DNA from: Thiomicrorhabdus immobilis
GTDB lineage: Bacteria > Pseudomonadota > Gammaproteobacteria > Thiomicrospirales > Thiomicrospiraceae
NCBI RefSeq assembly: GCF_021654855.1
Contig: NZ_AP024202.1
Coordinates: forward strand, 2,108,001-2,172,000
Length of the DNA stretch: 64,000 nt
Direction: 5' to 3'
Made by a program: the position numbers and the translations under genes. The notes below the pieces were generated by a model, which ran no database searches, was not told where the DNA came from, and saw only the letters and a list, made by a program, of their open reading frames with translations. Within the stretch, counting starts at the first letter, position 1. Each line of letters starts with the position of its first letter. Below are positions 18,435 through 27,599 of this stretch, one piece after another.

Positions 18435-19012
18435 TGGAACTTACTTCACCTGTTGGCCAGGGCGGTTTATTTTTAATGCAAACCTTAGTGGGTTTGGTCA
18501 TTTTTGCCTTAATGTTACGTTTTTTAATGCGTGCAACCTATGCGGATTGGAACAATCCAATCGTACAATTTATTGCCAAGGTGACCAACCCTATTTGTGC
18601 CCCGCTTAATAAGGTGGTCGCCGCCAAAGGACGTTGGGATTGGTCTGCTTTAAGCACGGCAGTCATCATTCAAGCCATATTTGTCATTTTAATAGGCTAC
18701 TTAACCAGTCGTAGTTTTGGTGTGCCTTTCATTGTATTGGCATCCACCACAGAAATCGTTAATCAACTGCTCGACATGATGTTCTGGTTGATTATCATTC
18801 AAGCGGTATTGAGTTGGGTTTCGCCAGGTTACAACCCTAATACGATCATTTTCAACCAGCTTACCCAACCGATTCTAGACCCTTTTAGACGCTTGATCCC
18901 ACCGATTAGCGGCATGGATTTATCGCCTATTTTTGCCATTTTAGCCATAAAGCTTTTTCAAATTGTGGTAGTGGGTTCAATCACGCAAATTGCACAGCAG
19001 ATGATAGGTTGA
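18434..19012 (+). CDS. yggT: YggT-family membrane protein
   Basis: Inner-membrane protein of 192 residues with two YGGT repeats. The first hydrophobic helix ([20 protein letters not shown]) is followed by [18 protein letters not shown]; the second half repeats the pattern ([17 protein letters not shown], then [17 protein letters not shown]). Its role is unknown; it has been linked to osmotic stress and, in relatives, to cell division or membrane organisation. It sits between proC and metX with overlapping start and stop codons. Confidence 0.93.
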   Translation: MELTSPVGQGGLFLMQTLVGLVIFALMLRFLMRATYADWNNPIVQFIAKVTNPICAPLNKVVAAKGRWDWSALSTAVIIQAIFVILIGYLTSRSFGVPFIVLASTTEIVNQLLDMMFWLIIIQAVLSWVSPGYNPNTIIFNQLTQPILDPFRRLIPPISGMDLSPIFAILAIKLFQIVVVGSITQIAQQMIG

Positions 19013-20175
19013 TGGGAATGAGTCAAAGTTTAGGTGTTATTACCCCACAGCTACTTCAAGTAGAGAACCCGCTTACCTTGAGCAGTGGTGCGCAACTGCC
19101 ACGTTACGACTTGATCTATGAAACTTATGGTGAACTCAATGCCGATGCTTCCAATGCGATATTGGTGTGCCACGCATTAAGTGGTGACCACCATGTTGCC
19201 GGCGAAGACGCCAATGGTAAGCCTGGCTGGTGGGATGGTTATATTGGCCCAGGAAAACCGGTTGATACCGATAAATTCTTTGTGGTTTGCTCTAACAATT
19301 TGGGGGGCTGCCGAGGTAGCACAGGCCCAACCTCAATTAACCCGGAAACCGGAAAGGTTTACGGTCCGGACTTCCCGATGATGACCTGCCGTGACTGGGT
19401 CAACAGTCAAAATGAACTGCGCAAACACTTGGGCATTGAACAGTGGGCGGCTCTGATAGGTGGCTCTATGGGAGGCATGCAGGTATTACAGTGGGCGATT
19501 GATTATCCAGACAAACTCCGCCACGCTTTAGTCATTGCCGCCGCACCTAAGTTATCGGCACAAAATATCGCCTTTAATGAAGTGGCACGTCGTGCCATTA
19601 TGACCGATCCAGAATTTCATGGTGGTCGTTACATCGAAAACGACACCATTCCAAAACAGGGCTTGTCCTTAGCGAGAATGCTCGGGCATTTAACCTATTT
19701 ATCGGATGATATGATGGGCTCAAAGTTTGGCCGCGAATTGCGTGAAGACAAACTGCAATACAACTACGAAGTTGAGTTTCAGGTTGAAAGCTATCTGCGC
19801 TACCAGGGTGAGAAATTTGCCACCAAGCAAAACTTTGATGCAAACACCTACCTGCTGATGACCAAAGCGCTGGATTATTTTGATCCTGCGGCCGAGTTTG
19901 ACCACGACCTCACCAAAGCACTTGCTCAAGCGACCGCTGACTTCTTGGTGGTCTCTTTTACCTCTGACTGGCGTTTTTCACCGCAGCGCTCCCATGAGAT
20001 TGTTAAAGCCTTGCTGGATAACGATGCCAATGTGAGTTATGCCGAAGTCGAATCTGAGCATGGGCATGATGCATTCCTATTGCCAAATGAACATTACGAA
20101 GCGGTGTTTAGAGCCTATATGCAGAAATTGATTAATGAACTGCCTGAAAATGACCAAAATGGAGATAAAAAATGA
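19012..20175 (+). CDS. metX: Homoserine O-acyltransferase MetX
   Basis: Alpha/beta-hydrolase-fold enzyme that acylates homoserine for methionine synthesis. The nucleophile serine is in [14 protein letters not shown], the aspartate in TSDWRFSP and the histidine in [12 protein letters not shown]. Other family segments are [14 protein letters not shown] and [12 protein letters not shown]. Proteobacterial MetX enzymes next to metW often use succinyl-CoA rather than acetyl-CoA, and that could apply here; I cannot decide by eye. Start ATG 19012 overlaps the yggT stop; ATG 19018 is an alternative. The stop overlaps the metW start (ATGA). Confidence 0.95.
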   Translation: MGMSQSLGVITPQLLQVENPLTLSSGAQLPRYDLIYETYGELNADASNAILVCHALSGDHHVAGEDANGKPGWWDGYIGPGKPVDTDKFFVVCSNNLGGCRGSTGPTSINPETGKVYGPDFPMMTCRDWVNSQNELRKHLGIEQWAALIGGSMGGMQVLQWAIDYPDKLRHALVIAAAPKLSAQNIAFNEVARRAIMTDPEFHGGRYIENDTIPKQGLSLARMLGHLTYLSDDMMGSKFGRELREDKLQYNYEVEFQVESYLRYQGEKFATKQNFDANTYLLMTKALDYFDPAAEFDHDLTKALAQATADFLVVSFTSDWRFSPQRSHEIVKALLDNDANVSYAEVESEHGHDAFLLPNEHYEAVFRAYMQKLINELPENDQNGDKK

Positions 20176-20783
20176 ACCGTATTTCTCCAGAATTCAAACT
20201 GATTTCCGATTGGATAACGCCTAACAGCCGCGTTTTGGATTTAGGTTGTGGTGATGGCCAGTTGCTTAAGCACTTAATCGACACCTACTCGATTACCGGT
20301 TATGGCATGGAGTTGGATCCTCAAAAAAATGTACAGGCGATCCAAAAAGGCATCAACGTCATCCAAAGCGACTTAAACAATCATGATTTGTGTGAATACT
20401 TTGATGAGGATTCATTCGATTTTGTGATTATGACCCAAGCCTTACAGGTAGTCAGCCGCCCGGATGAGTTGCTGGATGATATGTTAGCGATTGGTAAACA
20501 GTGCATTATCACCTTCCCAAATTTTGGGCACTGGCGTATGCGCTTGCAACTGTTAACCAATGGCCGGATGCCTGAAACCGATACCCTGCCATATCACTGG
20601 TATGACACACCTAACATTCATATGTGCACCTTCAATGATTTTGAAGACTTATGTGAGGAAAAAGGATTGGAAGTTGTCGCCAGAACGGTGGTAAACGCAG
20701 AACACCGCACTTCATTAGGTATGCGTATTGCACCAAACCTACTTGGAGAAGTGGCGTTATATAAAGTACAGAAAAAATCTTGA
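20172..20783 (+). CDS. metW: Methionine biosynthesis protein MetW
   Basis: A 203-residue SAM-dependent methyltransferase-fold protein, normally encoded directly after metX and needed for or enhancing MetX activity. The SAM-binding motif is [12 protein letters not shown], followed by [21 protein letters not shown] and the diagnostic [14 protein letters not shown] and [15 protein letters not shown]. All motifs look intact. It closes the proC-yggT-metX-metW operon, with a hairpin-forming palindrome 26 bp after its stop. Confidence 0.96.
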   Translation: MNRISPEFKLISDWITPNSRVLDLGCGDGQLLKHLIDTYSITGYGMELDPQKNVQAIQKGINVIQSDLNNHDLCEYFDEDSFDFVIMTQALQVVSRPDELLDDMLAIGKQCIITFPNFGHWRMRLQLLTNGRMPETDTLPYHWYDTPNIHMCTFNDFEDLCEEKGLEVVARTVVNAEHRTSLGMRIAPNLLGEVALYKVQKKS

Positions 20784-20808
20784 TAAACCAATCAAAAACA
20801 TTCGCTTA

Positions 20809-20832
20809 AAACCTACCAGGCCTGGTAGGTTT
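20809..20832. repeat. 24-bp perfect palindrome downstream of metW, built on the 12-bp repeat (copy 5)
   Basis: The core ACCAGGCCTGGT is at 20815-20826; the palindrome extends to AAACCT...AGGTTT. It probably folds as a hairpin at the end of the metW transcript, but only TTT follows, so termination would be weaker than at 17374. Confidence 0.85.
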
Positions 20833-20923
20833 GCTTCAACCACTCAATTTAACCAAACCATTGAACCATATCAAGCCCAGATTTAAAGGCTCTAACCACC
20901 TAAACCAGCCATTCAAAGCGTTT

Positions 20924-20942
20924 ATTGAGAATTATTTGCATT
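20924..20942 (+). promoter_or_regulatory. Fur box 1 overlapping the feoA promoter -35
   Basis: ATTGAGAATTATTTGCATT matches the 19-bp Fur consensus AATGATAATNATTATCATT at 15 of 19 positions. It covers the -35 element (TTGCAT, 20936-20941), so Fe-Fur would block RNA polymerase. This supports iron-repressed feoABC expression. Confidence 0.75.
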
Positions 20943-20964
20943 TAAGAAGCGCTTTTGCTATTCT
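20936..20964 (+). promoter_or_regulatory. Candidate feoABC promoter
   Basis: -35 TTGCAT (20936-20941), a 17-bp spacer and -10 TATTCT (20959-20964), giving a start near 20971 and a leader of about 30 bases before feoA. Two Fur boxes flank it. Confidence 0.65.
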
Positions 20965-20971
20965 ATTTCTA

Positions 20972-20990
20972 AATAAAAACTATTATCATT
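20972..20990 (+). promoter_or_regulatory. Fur box 2 just downstream of the feoA transcription start
   Basis: AATAAAAACTATTATCATT matches the Fur consensus at 16 of 19 positions. Its position just after the predicted start, together with box 1, would clamp the promoter from both sides. Confidence 0.75.
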
Positions 20991-21000
20991 TAAAGAAAAT

Positions 21001-21243
21001 ATGTCAATACCATCACATTCAACCCCTCTCTCAGAATGCCATACCGGTCAGGTGTGCCAGATTGTCGCCCTCAACGGCAAATTAGAGATGAAAATGCGTT
21101 TAATCAATTTAGGCTTTCATACCCATAGTGTTGTCGAACTGATTCTTACCCGTGGGCAAAACCTGGTTGTCAGTGTCGATGGTAGCCGCTTTGCGATTGA
21201 TAAACATATTGCCGAATTTATTCAGGTAGAACCTTTAGCATGA
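21001..21243 (+). CDS. feoA: Ferrous iron transport accessory protein FeoA
   Basis: Small cytosolic SH3-like protein of 80 residues that acts with the FeoB iron channel. TPLSECHTGQVCQIVAL, MKMRLINLGFHTHSVVELIL and VSVDGSRFAIDKHIAEFIQV are the expected FeoA features. It is preceded by two Fur boxes and a promoter, and its stop overlaps the feoB start (ATGA). Two cysteines near the N-terminus (C13 and C19) are not typical metal ligands for this family and may be incidental. Confidence 0.95.
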   Translation: MSIPSHSTPLSECHTGQVCQIVALNGKLEMKMRLINLGFHTHSVVELILTRGQNLVVSVDGSRFAIDKHIAEFIQVEPLA

Positions 21244-23570
21244 CCGTTATTAAGCCAAAAATTAAATTCAAAAAACAATCCCAGCAAGGTAAACATGCCT
21301 ACCAAATTGGTTTGATTGGTAATCCTAACTGCGGAAAAACGACACTGTTCAACCGTCTTACAGGTTCACAGCAAACGACTGGAAACTGGCCGGGGGTTAC
21401 CGTTGAACAAAAGTCGGGATATTTCGAGCTTAATGACAAATCTTACCATCTGATTGATTTACCAGGTGTCTACAGCCTTGAAAATGCGGCTCACTGTGGA
21501 TTGGACGAAAAGGTTACAACCAACTATTTACAGTGCCAACCCACCGACTTGGTGTTAAATATCGTCGATGCCACCAGCTTGGAACGTCAGCTATTTTTAA
21601 CCGCACAACTGCTGCATATGGGCTTGCCGGTTGTCGTGGTTTTAAACCGTATGGATCTGCTGAATGAACGTAATCTAAGAATTGATGTGGACAAACTCTC
21701 ACAACAACTAGGTTGCCCTGTTATTCCGGTTTCAGCTTATTACAACAAAGGCATCGACCAACTCAAGCAGCAGTTGCCACAAATGTTAAATCACAATTCG
21801 GATTTACATTTCGATCTGCCTGAAGCATTGCATCAATCGGTACATGCGGTAAGAGATGCACAGCAAAACTCTGACTCGGATTCTTGTTGGAAAACCTTGC
21901 AGATGTTGATTGAACCGAAATTTGCTCCTTTGGAATTACAGAGTTTCTGTGAAGCCGAAAAGCAAAAGCTCGAAAAGCATTATGAAGAAGATTTAGCTCT
22001 GATTGCCGCGGACTTATATTTTCAATATGCACATGATGCAACCCATGCGAGCCAGGAACATACCGACCAATTTACTCGCAACACCACCGACACCGTCGAT
22101 CGCTGGGCACTCCATCCCGTTTTAGGCATGCCGATTTTTCTGGCCATCATGTACCTGGTATTCGCATTGTCGATTACCGTGGGCAATGCCTTCTTGGACT
22201 TTTTCGATTTAGGCGCCCAAGCATTATTTGTCGATGGTCCTGCCGCGCTACTCGATACCATGAACGCTCCCGCTTGGCTGATTGCCTTTTTGGCGCAAGG
22301 CATTGGAGGCGGTATGCAGGTAGTCGCAACCTTTATTCCTGTCATCGGAGCCCTGTTCCTGCTGCTTTCCATTATGGAAGAGACCGGCTATATGCAAAGA
22401 GCGGCCTTAATTATGGATAATTTGATGCGACGTTTAGGCTTATCCGGCCAGGCATTCATACCACTTGTGGTCGGTTTTGGCTGTAATATTCCTGCCGTAT
22501 TGGCCAGCCGAACCTTACCTGATCAACGTGACCGCATCATGACCATCATGATGACGCCCTTCATGTCATGTAGCGCTCGTCTCACCGTATATGTCATGTT
22601 CGCCACCGCTTTCTTCAGTGACAACGCAGCTCTGATTGTATTCTCTTTGTATCTGGTAGGAATTTTAGCCGCTATTTTGACCGCCATCATTCTTAAGAAA
22701 ACTTTATTACCTGGTGAAGCGCCCGCGCTGTTGATGGAACTTCCCATTTACCACAAACCTGCGGTAATCAATGTATTACTCAACACACGCAATAAGTTGA
22801 AAAGCTTTATTCTCGATGCAGGTAAAGTCATTGTCTTAGTCGTATTGGTGCTTAACTTCTTTAACAGTTTGGGCACCGATGGATCTTTTGGACATGAGAA
22901 CCAACCTACGTCCGTACTCAGTACCGTGGCTAAAGCGGCGACACCGATTGTGGCTCCGTTAGGAATCACTGAAGAAAACTGGCCGGCGACGGTAGGATTG
23001 TTTACCGGTTTATTAGCCAAAGAAGTGGTGGTAGGCTCATTAGATGCCCTATATCAAAGTGCCGAACAAGAAACGGTTGAAGCCCATAGTTATGATTTTA
23101 GCGGTGCCTTGAAAGAAGCCTTGGCGACCATCCCGGATAATGTATCCAATATCTTTTACGACATACCTGACCCTCTCGGCTTACAGTCGATCAATGGTGT
23201 TGCCGATAAAAAAGAGATTGCTGAAGAGCAAGGGTTTACTCCATCGACTTTAGATAAGATGGTGAAGTTCTTCGATGGTCAAATCGGTGCTTACGCTTAT
23301 CTGTTATTGATTCTATTATACTTTCCTTGTGTCGCCACCTTTGGTGCCATTAAACAAGAGCTTGGCTGGCGCTGGGCTTTATACAGTGGCGGTTGGAGTA
23401 TGTTTTTAGGCTACAGTGTCGCGGTCGGTTTTTATCAAATCGCAACCTACTCCCAACACCCTCTACAATCATTAAATTGGATAGGGATTATCATCCTGGC
23501 TTTTGCGGCGCTCTATCTCGCTTTATGGAAACAAGGCAAACCCTATCGAAATTTAACCAAAACAGACTAA
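21240..23570 (+). CDS. feoB: Ferrous iron transporter FeoB
   Basis: Inner-membrane ferrous iron uptake protein of 776 residues. The N-terminal G domain shows G1 GNPNCGKTTLF, the switch GNWPGVTVEQ, G3 DLPGVYSL and G4 NRMD; it is followed by a helical domain and then about ten membrane helices including the Gate motifs (GFGCNIPAVLASRTL, FMSCSARLTVYVMFA and GLLAKEVVVGSLDALY). Both conserved cysteines of the Gate motifs are present. Lies between feoA and feoC in a Fur-controlled operon. Confidence 0.97.
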   Translation: MTVIKPKIKFKKQSQQGKHAYQIGLIGNPNCGKTTLFNRLTGSQQTTGNWPGVTVEQKSGYFELNDKSYHLIDLPGVYSLENAAHCGLDEKVTTNYLQCQPTDLVLNIVDATSLERQLFLTAQLLHMGLPVVVVLNRMDLLNERNLRIDVDKLSQQLGCPVIPVSAYYNKGIDQLKQQLPQMLNHNSDLHFDLPEALHQSVHAVRDAQQNSDSDSCWKTLQMLIEPKFAPLELQSFCEAEKQKLEKHYEEDLALIAADLYFQYAHDATHASQEHTDQFTRNTTDTVDRWALHPVLGMPIFLAIMYLVFALSITVGNAFLDFFDLGAQALFVDGPAALLDTMNAPAWLIAFLAQGIGGGMQVVATFIPVIGALFLLLSIMEETGYMQRAALIMDNLMRRLGLSGQAFIPLVVGFGCNIPAVLASRTLPDQRDRIMTIMMTPFMSCSARLTVYVMFATAFFSDNAALIVFSLYLVGILAAILTAIILKKTLLPGEAPALLMELPIYHKPAVINVLLNTRNKLKSFILDAGKVIVLVVLVLNFFNSLGTDGSFGHENQPTSVLSTVAKAATPIVAPLGITEENWPATVGLFTGLLAKEVVVGSLDALYQSAEQETVEAHSYDFSGALKEALATIPDNVSNIFYDIPDPLGLQSINGVADKKEIAEEQGFTPSTLDKMVKFFDGQIGAYAYLLLILLYFPCVATFGAIKQELGWRWALYSGGWSMFLGYSVAVGFYQIATYSQHPLQSLNWIGIIILAFAALYLALWKQGKPYRNLTKTD

Positions 23571-23585
23571 CTTGGGGCATGTTGT

Positions 23586-23864
23586 ATGATTTTATTGGAT
23601 TTAAAAAAATACATTAAACGCCATCAACGGGTCACTTTATTAGATATTCAACAGCATTTCGACATTGATGAAGCGGCGGCTATTGGACTAATGGAACCCT
23701 TGTTGCAGCAAGGGCATATTCAGGAACTAAAGCAAAACATCACCGCAGGAAGTTGCTCTTCGGGCAAATGCTCAACCAGCTGCCATCAAGTCAGTAAAGG
23801 CTCCGAATTTCAGTGGATTGACAAACCGATTAAACCGCTATCAATTCCGGTACAAATTATTTAG
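23586..23864 (+). CDS. feoC: FeoC-type [Fe-S]/winged-helix regulator
   Basis: 92-residue protein 15 bp after feoB. The N-terminal part (LLDLKKYIKRHQRVTLLDIQ, FDIDEAAAIGLMEPLLQQGHI) is the winged helix of FeoC; the following loop has four cysteines, CSSGKCSTSC plus H, in the wing where FeoC proteins of enterobacteria bind an iron-sulfur cluster. It is thought to protect FeoB from proteolysis or to modulate it under low oxygen. Start is supported by position rather than a strong ribosome site. Confidence 0.88.
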   Translation: MILLDLKKYIKRHQRVTLLDIQQHFDIDEAAAIGLMEPLLQQGHIQELKQNITAGSCSSGKCSTSCHQVSKGSEFQWIDKPIKPLSIPVQII

Positions 23865-23907
23865 AATACCAAGAAGTTAAACACTTTTTAGGGTTCCGGT
23901 AATTTAC

Positions 23908-24855
23908 ATGAACAAATGGTTTAGAAAAGGCAATGGCAGACGTTTTCACCGGGTTGACATGCCAATACGCTACTTTATCGTGCCAAGCTCTCCTATTAAA
24001 GATAGAGAAATTTATGCAACCGGAGCAGACTACTTTCCTACCCCGCTAGTGAATATGATTGAAACCCGTAGATTCGACACACTTCGATCGGTTGAAAAAA
24101 TCAAAGAACAAAGCACTTTAGTTACACAGATATTTAACGACGTTATTGAAGACATCGAGTTTTTTGGCGAATGCGCTAAAAACATCTCTCAAGGCATTAA
24201 TCCAAAAAATGATATGGGTTATTGGCTCAAGGTCAATGACAAACTTAAAGGCTTTCATTCCATTCACGGCATTCAAGCCTCTTCACCCAAAACCTTCCAA
24301 TATCTTTCTTTAATAGAAGAGAAATATTTAAGCTATTTGCAACGTATGGTGAATAGCATCAACTCATCGACTCCCGAACACTTTTCCGTAGAAGGCCACC
24401 TACCAATTGGTTTTAAACAGGATGAGATGATGACCGTTTTTCAACAAGAAAAATTCGCTAAGATTCCATTAATCCAAGCCATGTTACACCTTTCTGAATT
24501 TTTAGAAGCCTACCTCAATGTTTACCGTCAAATAAACGATGACAACTATCTCAAACAGTTTCCACAGGAATGGCCTTTAAGGGTAGCAAACGTAAGTTCA
24601 AGTGGACTAGCGGTTCATTTGCCGAAAAAATTCGATTTATACTCCAGAGTTGATGTTTTTCTCTACTTTGAACATGATGACCGGGCCATTAATTTTGATG
24701 GTAGCGTAGTTGATCTTAGAGAGGATAATGAAAACCATACACAACGGATTGCGATTAACTTTGAATTTCCCAATGGAAAAGACCAGGATTATTTACAGCA
24801 AGAAATTCAAAAGCAAGAAGTCAAAGAGTGCATGAAATTTGCTTTATACTCATAA
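23908..24855 (+). CDS. PilZ-like c-di-GMP receptor with a long helical insertion (first of a pair)
   Basis: 315 residues. The N-terminus carries RRFHR (residues 11-15), matching the RxxxR c-di-GMP motif, followed by a beta strand like VDMPIRYFIV. The other half of the PilZ signature, NVSSSG (residues 228-233), appears only near the C-terminus and is followed by beta-rich sequence. Between them lie about 200 residues that look mostly helical. The fold would therefore be a PilZ barrel with a large helical insertion, as in tetrameric PilZ proteins, but much longer. No membrane segments. A second protein with the same layout is encoded 0.5 kb away on the other strand. Function is unknown; c-di-GMP binding is inference. 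Confidence 0.75.
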   Translation: MNKWFRKGNGRRFHRVDMPIRYFIVPSSPIKDREIYATGADYFPTPLVNMIETRRFDTLRSVEKIKEQSTLVTQIFNDVIEDIEFFGECAKNISQGINPKNDMGYWLKVNDKLKGFHSIHGIQASSPKTFQYLSLIEEKYLSYLQRMVNSINSSTPEHFSVEGHLPIGFKQDEMMTVFQQEKFAKIPLIQAMLHLSEFLEAYLNVYRQINDDNYLKQFPQEWPLRVANVSSSGLAVHLPKKFDLYSRVDVFLYFEHDDRAINFDGSVVDLREDNENHTQRIAINFEFPNGKDQDYLQQEIQKQEVKECMKFALYS

Positions 24856-24908
24856 TGAGTTTTTTATAAACAACAAACCACTCAATCCAGACGAGAATAA
24901 AATAGAAG

Positions 24909-25331
24909 ATGCCAGGAAGTAATCACGACGTTGACGCAAGTTTTATGGATGTCCTCCCTATCTCAGTAAGAGAGGCGGCTACTGACCTTATTCGTTATGC
25001 CAGCCTCAAAGATATGCTCACATACCGACTTGAAGGGCCTTCGGAATTTTTAGCTAGTCGTTTTCGTTTATCTCAAGAACAGTGGATAGCGGTTCTTAAT
25101 GCCGTAATCCTTACTAAGGTCAGTTATTTTAAAATAGAGATTCATTTTCCCAACCGCTATATCGACAAACTCATAGAAGTTGCCTGTTATGCACGTGGAT
25201 TACCGTCAAACAACCCGATTGATTTATACCAATCTGTCTTATCTGAACATCCTATTTTTGCCGATTGGGTTAAAACAGCGATACAAATCAAACAAGCCAA
25301 CTTACGTATTCAACATAACCTCGCTTCGTAA
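24909..25331 (+). CDS. Unknown helical protein between two PilZ-like genes
   Basis: 140 residues, no signal peptide, mostly alpha-helical by sequence (VREAATDLIRYASLKDML, QEQWIAVLNAVILTKVSYF), with no motif I can name. It starts 53 bp after the first PilZ-like gene and probably shares its transcript; the ATG is preceded by AGAAG. The following gene on the opposite strand is the second PilZ-like gene, so this small protein may belong to the same c-di-GMP output unit. That is inferred from position only. Confidence 0.65.
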   Translation: MPGSNHDVDASFMDVLPISVREAATDLIRYASLKDMLTYRLEGPSEFLASRFRLSQEQWIAVLNAVILTKVSYFKIEIHFPNRYIDKLIEVACYARGLPSNNPIDLYQSVLSEHPIFADWVKTAIQIKQANLRIQHNLAS

Positions 25332-25362
25332 GCCAAATACCCCCAATGCTTCAGAGCATCCA

Positions 25363-26283
25363 TCAATAGGGTAAAGCCACCGAAAGAATCGAGTCTTTAA
25401 GCTCTTTACGCTGTTCAAATAAAGTGATTTTCTGTTCTTGTTCCGCCGTTAACAAATCAAACTCGACCCCTATGCGATAGGGATGTAGCTCATCATTAGA
25501 CTCTTTTTGAGAAATGATTTTACCTCGGCAAATTAAAACCTCACCATCAATTTCCATAAAAACATCCATAATACTGAATATTTTATGAGGTGAAGTTGAT
25601 AAAAAGCTAAAGCCACCCGCACTTAAGTTGACCCGGTAATTCATCCAATTACCTGAGCTTGAAATCTCTCGATAAGCCTCTTTCAACCGCTCTAAAACGG
25701 TCGCTTGTAGATTGAGCTTATCCACCATCAAGCGCAAAACTTTAGCCGGCAAAACTCCATTATTAGCTAACTCATCCAAGTTCTTCACATACTTTTTATC
25801 ATCAAAAAGCTCTAATGACGCTTTTGAATAAATGAAAATCTTGCCATCGACACTCTCTTTTATAACGGTTTGAAGCTCATCCACATATTCACCGATCTGT
25901 TGATATAGAGCTAGGATCAGAGGCCCGACCGAGCTAGATTTTTTACTCGAAGGAGGCGTAAACTTATTATCCTCTCGGCTTCTAAATTTGTAGTCATGCG
26001 CCAAACGTGGATCATTCGATTCCATTAAATGCTCAATCAACCACCACATGAAATTGAGACGATGATTCAATACATAAAAAACATACAAGGCATTCGAACT
26101 GGCATCAAACACCTTATCTAGCCAGCCATTTAACTGGGCATTCAGTTCTTTTAGATGTTCTTCCTCTACCAACGAGATAAGCTGCCTACGTCCTGCGCTT
26201 AAATGTTTCCCATAACGGTCAACAGGTTCAAGATGCATTGGCAAAATCACATCATAGCGAAAGTAACGGCGTGCGTTAGACAT
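25363..26283 (-). CDS. PilZ-like c-di-GMP receptor with a long helical insertion (second of a pair)
   Basis: 307 residues. ARRYFR at residues 5-10 supplies an RxxxR-type motif and is followed by YDVILPMHLEP. NLSAGGFSFLS near residue 222 supplies NxSxxG, and the remaining C-terminus is beta-rich (VFMEIDGEVLICRGKI, PYRIGVEFDLL). The intervening 200 residues are helical. Sequence identity to the neighbour at 23908 looks low, but the split-motif architecture is the same. The ATG at 26283 has GGGAA about nine bases upstream; a TTG two codons earlier is less likely. It converges on the small unknown gene. Binding of c-di-GMP and its target are inferences. Confidence 0.75.
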   Translation of the reverse strand: MSNARRYFRYDVILPMHLEPVDRYGKHLSAGRRQLISLVEEEHLKELNAQLNGWLDKVFDASSNALYVFYVLNHRLNFMWWLIEHLMESNDPRLAHDYKFRSREDNKFTPPSSKKSSSVGPLILALYQQIGEYVDELQTVIKESVDGKIFIYSKASLELFDDKKYVKNLDELANNGVLPAKVLRLMVDKLNLQATVLERLKEAYREISSSGNWMNYRVNLSAGGFSFLSTSPHKIFSIMDVFMEIDGEVLICRGKIISQKESNDELHPYRIGVEFDLLTAEQEQKITLFEQRKELKDSILSVALPY

Positions 26284-26332
26284 AAACAAAAATTCCCGAT
26301 TGAATGCTAATGGATTGCAAATTAATTCCTAG

Positions 26333-26848
26333 TCAATTTCGAGTAATGGGAGTCAACCCGCTACAAGGATTGTTTTCAAAAGCAAAAGCCTGACCAAACC
26401 CTTTCACATAACCGCCATTTTGTATGGCCAACTCAATCATGTGAAAATCACTTAAACCGCTTAACAATTCCACCACTTCGCCAAATTGCTGTTGAAAAAG
26501 CTCTAATAACTCCGCATATTGCTGGCTATGTTTATCGACCTCACTCGCCAGTAATTGTAACGTCATACGCTCTCTGGCAAACAATTGTTCGGTCTGAGAT
26601 TCATCGGCAAGCAACAATCCGCCTACCAGGCCCGGTAGGCGGTTATTTGTTAATGTTTGATTCTGCTCAATCAGCCACAATAGGTTTTGGGTGTGTTTAG
26701 CCAATTCACTGACAAAAATAAACACCTTTCCGTTATGGAAAACAAAAGGCGCTACGCTGGTTTCAAGCCCCCCTTTTGAATCCACTGTGCTCAGAATCAG
26801 CGTTTTACGGCTTTCAAAAAAGGCTTCACACTGCTGTTGATTGGTCAT
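26333..26848 (-). CDS. HugZ/HutZ-family haem utilisation protein
   Basis: 171-residue split-barrel, flavin-reductase-like protein of the HugZ/HutZ type, which bind haem and can degrade it to release iron. Diagnostic pieces are FFESRKTLILSTVDSKGGLE, VAPFVFHNGKVFIFVSELA, the LADES stretch, FARERMTLQLLA and the ending GGYVKGFGQAF. It lies in an iron-related neighbourhood (feoABC 3 kb away). Between the strands TLTNN and LLLADE it contains NRLPGLVGG, encoded by an extended copy of the window-wide palindrome, in a region where homologues have a different short loop. Whether this organism imports haem is not visible. Confidence 0.85.
   Translation of the reverse strand: MTNQQQCEAFFESRKTLILSTVDSKGGLETSVAPFVFHNGKVFIFVSELAKHTQNLLWLIEQNQTLTNNRLPGLVGGLLLADESQTEQLFARERMTLQLLASEVDKHSQQYAELLELFQQQFGEVVELLSGLSDFHMIELAIQNGGYVKGFGQAFAFENNPCSGLTPITRN
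26619..26642. repeat. 24-bp near-perfect palindrome inside the hugZ-like gene (one-base variant of the repeat core)
   Basis: The core reads ACCAGGCCCGGT (26625-26636), one base different from the consensus, but flanking CCGCCT/AGGCGG extends it to 24 bp as at the intergenic copies. In the gene it encodes PGLV within NRLPGLVGG. Confidence 0.85.
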
Positions 26849-26882
26849 AATGCGCTCCTACCTGACATTCTGGCTTGAACTT

Positions 26883-27566
26883 TTACTCAAGAAGCCGAGT
26901 TTGCAACCACGCGGAAATTTGTTCAACTTCCTGCATACAAACACTATGTTCCATTGGATAACTATGCCAGTCAACCGAAAAGTCTTTTGACTCTAAAAAG
27001 GCTTTTGAATCCTCGGCAACTGATAAAGGAATGACTTGATCATAACGTCCATGAGCCATGAAAATAGGCAAAGCATGATTTCTAAGCGAACTTTCATTAA
27101 AACACGGTTCAGGGTAATAGGTTGATAAAGCCAAAATACCGGCAAGATTCTCATCACAATTCAACCCGGCATGCAAAACCACCAGCCCTCCTTGAGAAAA
27201 CCCCGCTAGGACAATTTTTTGAGCTGGAATCCCTTGAGAAATCTGCTCGGCAATCAAATCATTCACCACATTGGCTGATTGCTCAACCCCGTTAATATCT
27301 ACACGATCTGCAATATCCATTGATAGGATGTCATACCAAGAACGCATCATCATTCCACCGTTGACCGTGACGGGTTGTACCGGTGCATGCGGGAAAACAA
27401 AACGGATCGCATGGTCATTAGGCAAACCTAATTGCGGCAAAATGTTTTCGAAGTCGTGACCATCCGCGCCTAGTCCATGCAACCAAATCACCGCGGCATT
27501 CGCTTTAACCGCAGGTTCCACAACAATACTCGGATCTAAATCGGCCAAGTTATAATTCTTATTCAT
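26883..27566 (-). CDS. Carboxylesterase/lysophospholipase-like hydrolase (EstB/YpfH group)
   Basis: Alpha/beta-hydrolase of 228 residues. AAVIWLHGLGADGHDF begins the fold, the nucleophile is in VLAGFSQGGLVVLHAG, the acid is the Asp of MAHGRYDQVIPL and the histidine is in SYPMEHSVC. This is the PF02230 group, which hydrolyses short acyl esters and lysophospholipids; natural substrate unknown. I choose MNKNYNLADLD as start because upstream codons match no homologue. No signal peptide, so it should be cytosolic. Confidence 0.9.
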   Translation of the reverse strand: MNKNYNLADLDPSIVVEPAVKANAAVIWLHGLGADGHDFENILPQLGLPNDHAIRFVFPHAPVQPVTVNGGMMMRSWYDILSMDIADRVDINGVEQSANVVNDLIAEQISQGIPAQKIVLAGFSQGGLVVLHAGLNCDENLAGILALSTYYPEPCFNESSLRNHALPIFMAHGRYDQVIPLSVAEDSKAFLESKDFSVDWHSYPMEHSVCMQEVEQISAWLQTRLLE

Positions 27567-27599
27567 GCTGTACTCGTTGTTTATTCCAATTAAACAGAT

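Noticed and set aside
20831-21085. 84-residue frame upstream of feoA
   Set aside because: It covers the promoter and Fur boxes and overlaps feoA in another frame.
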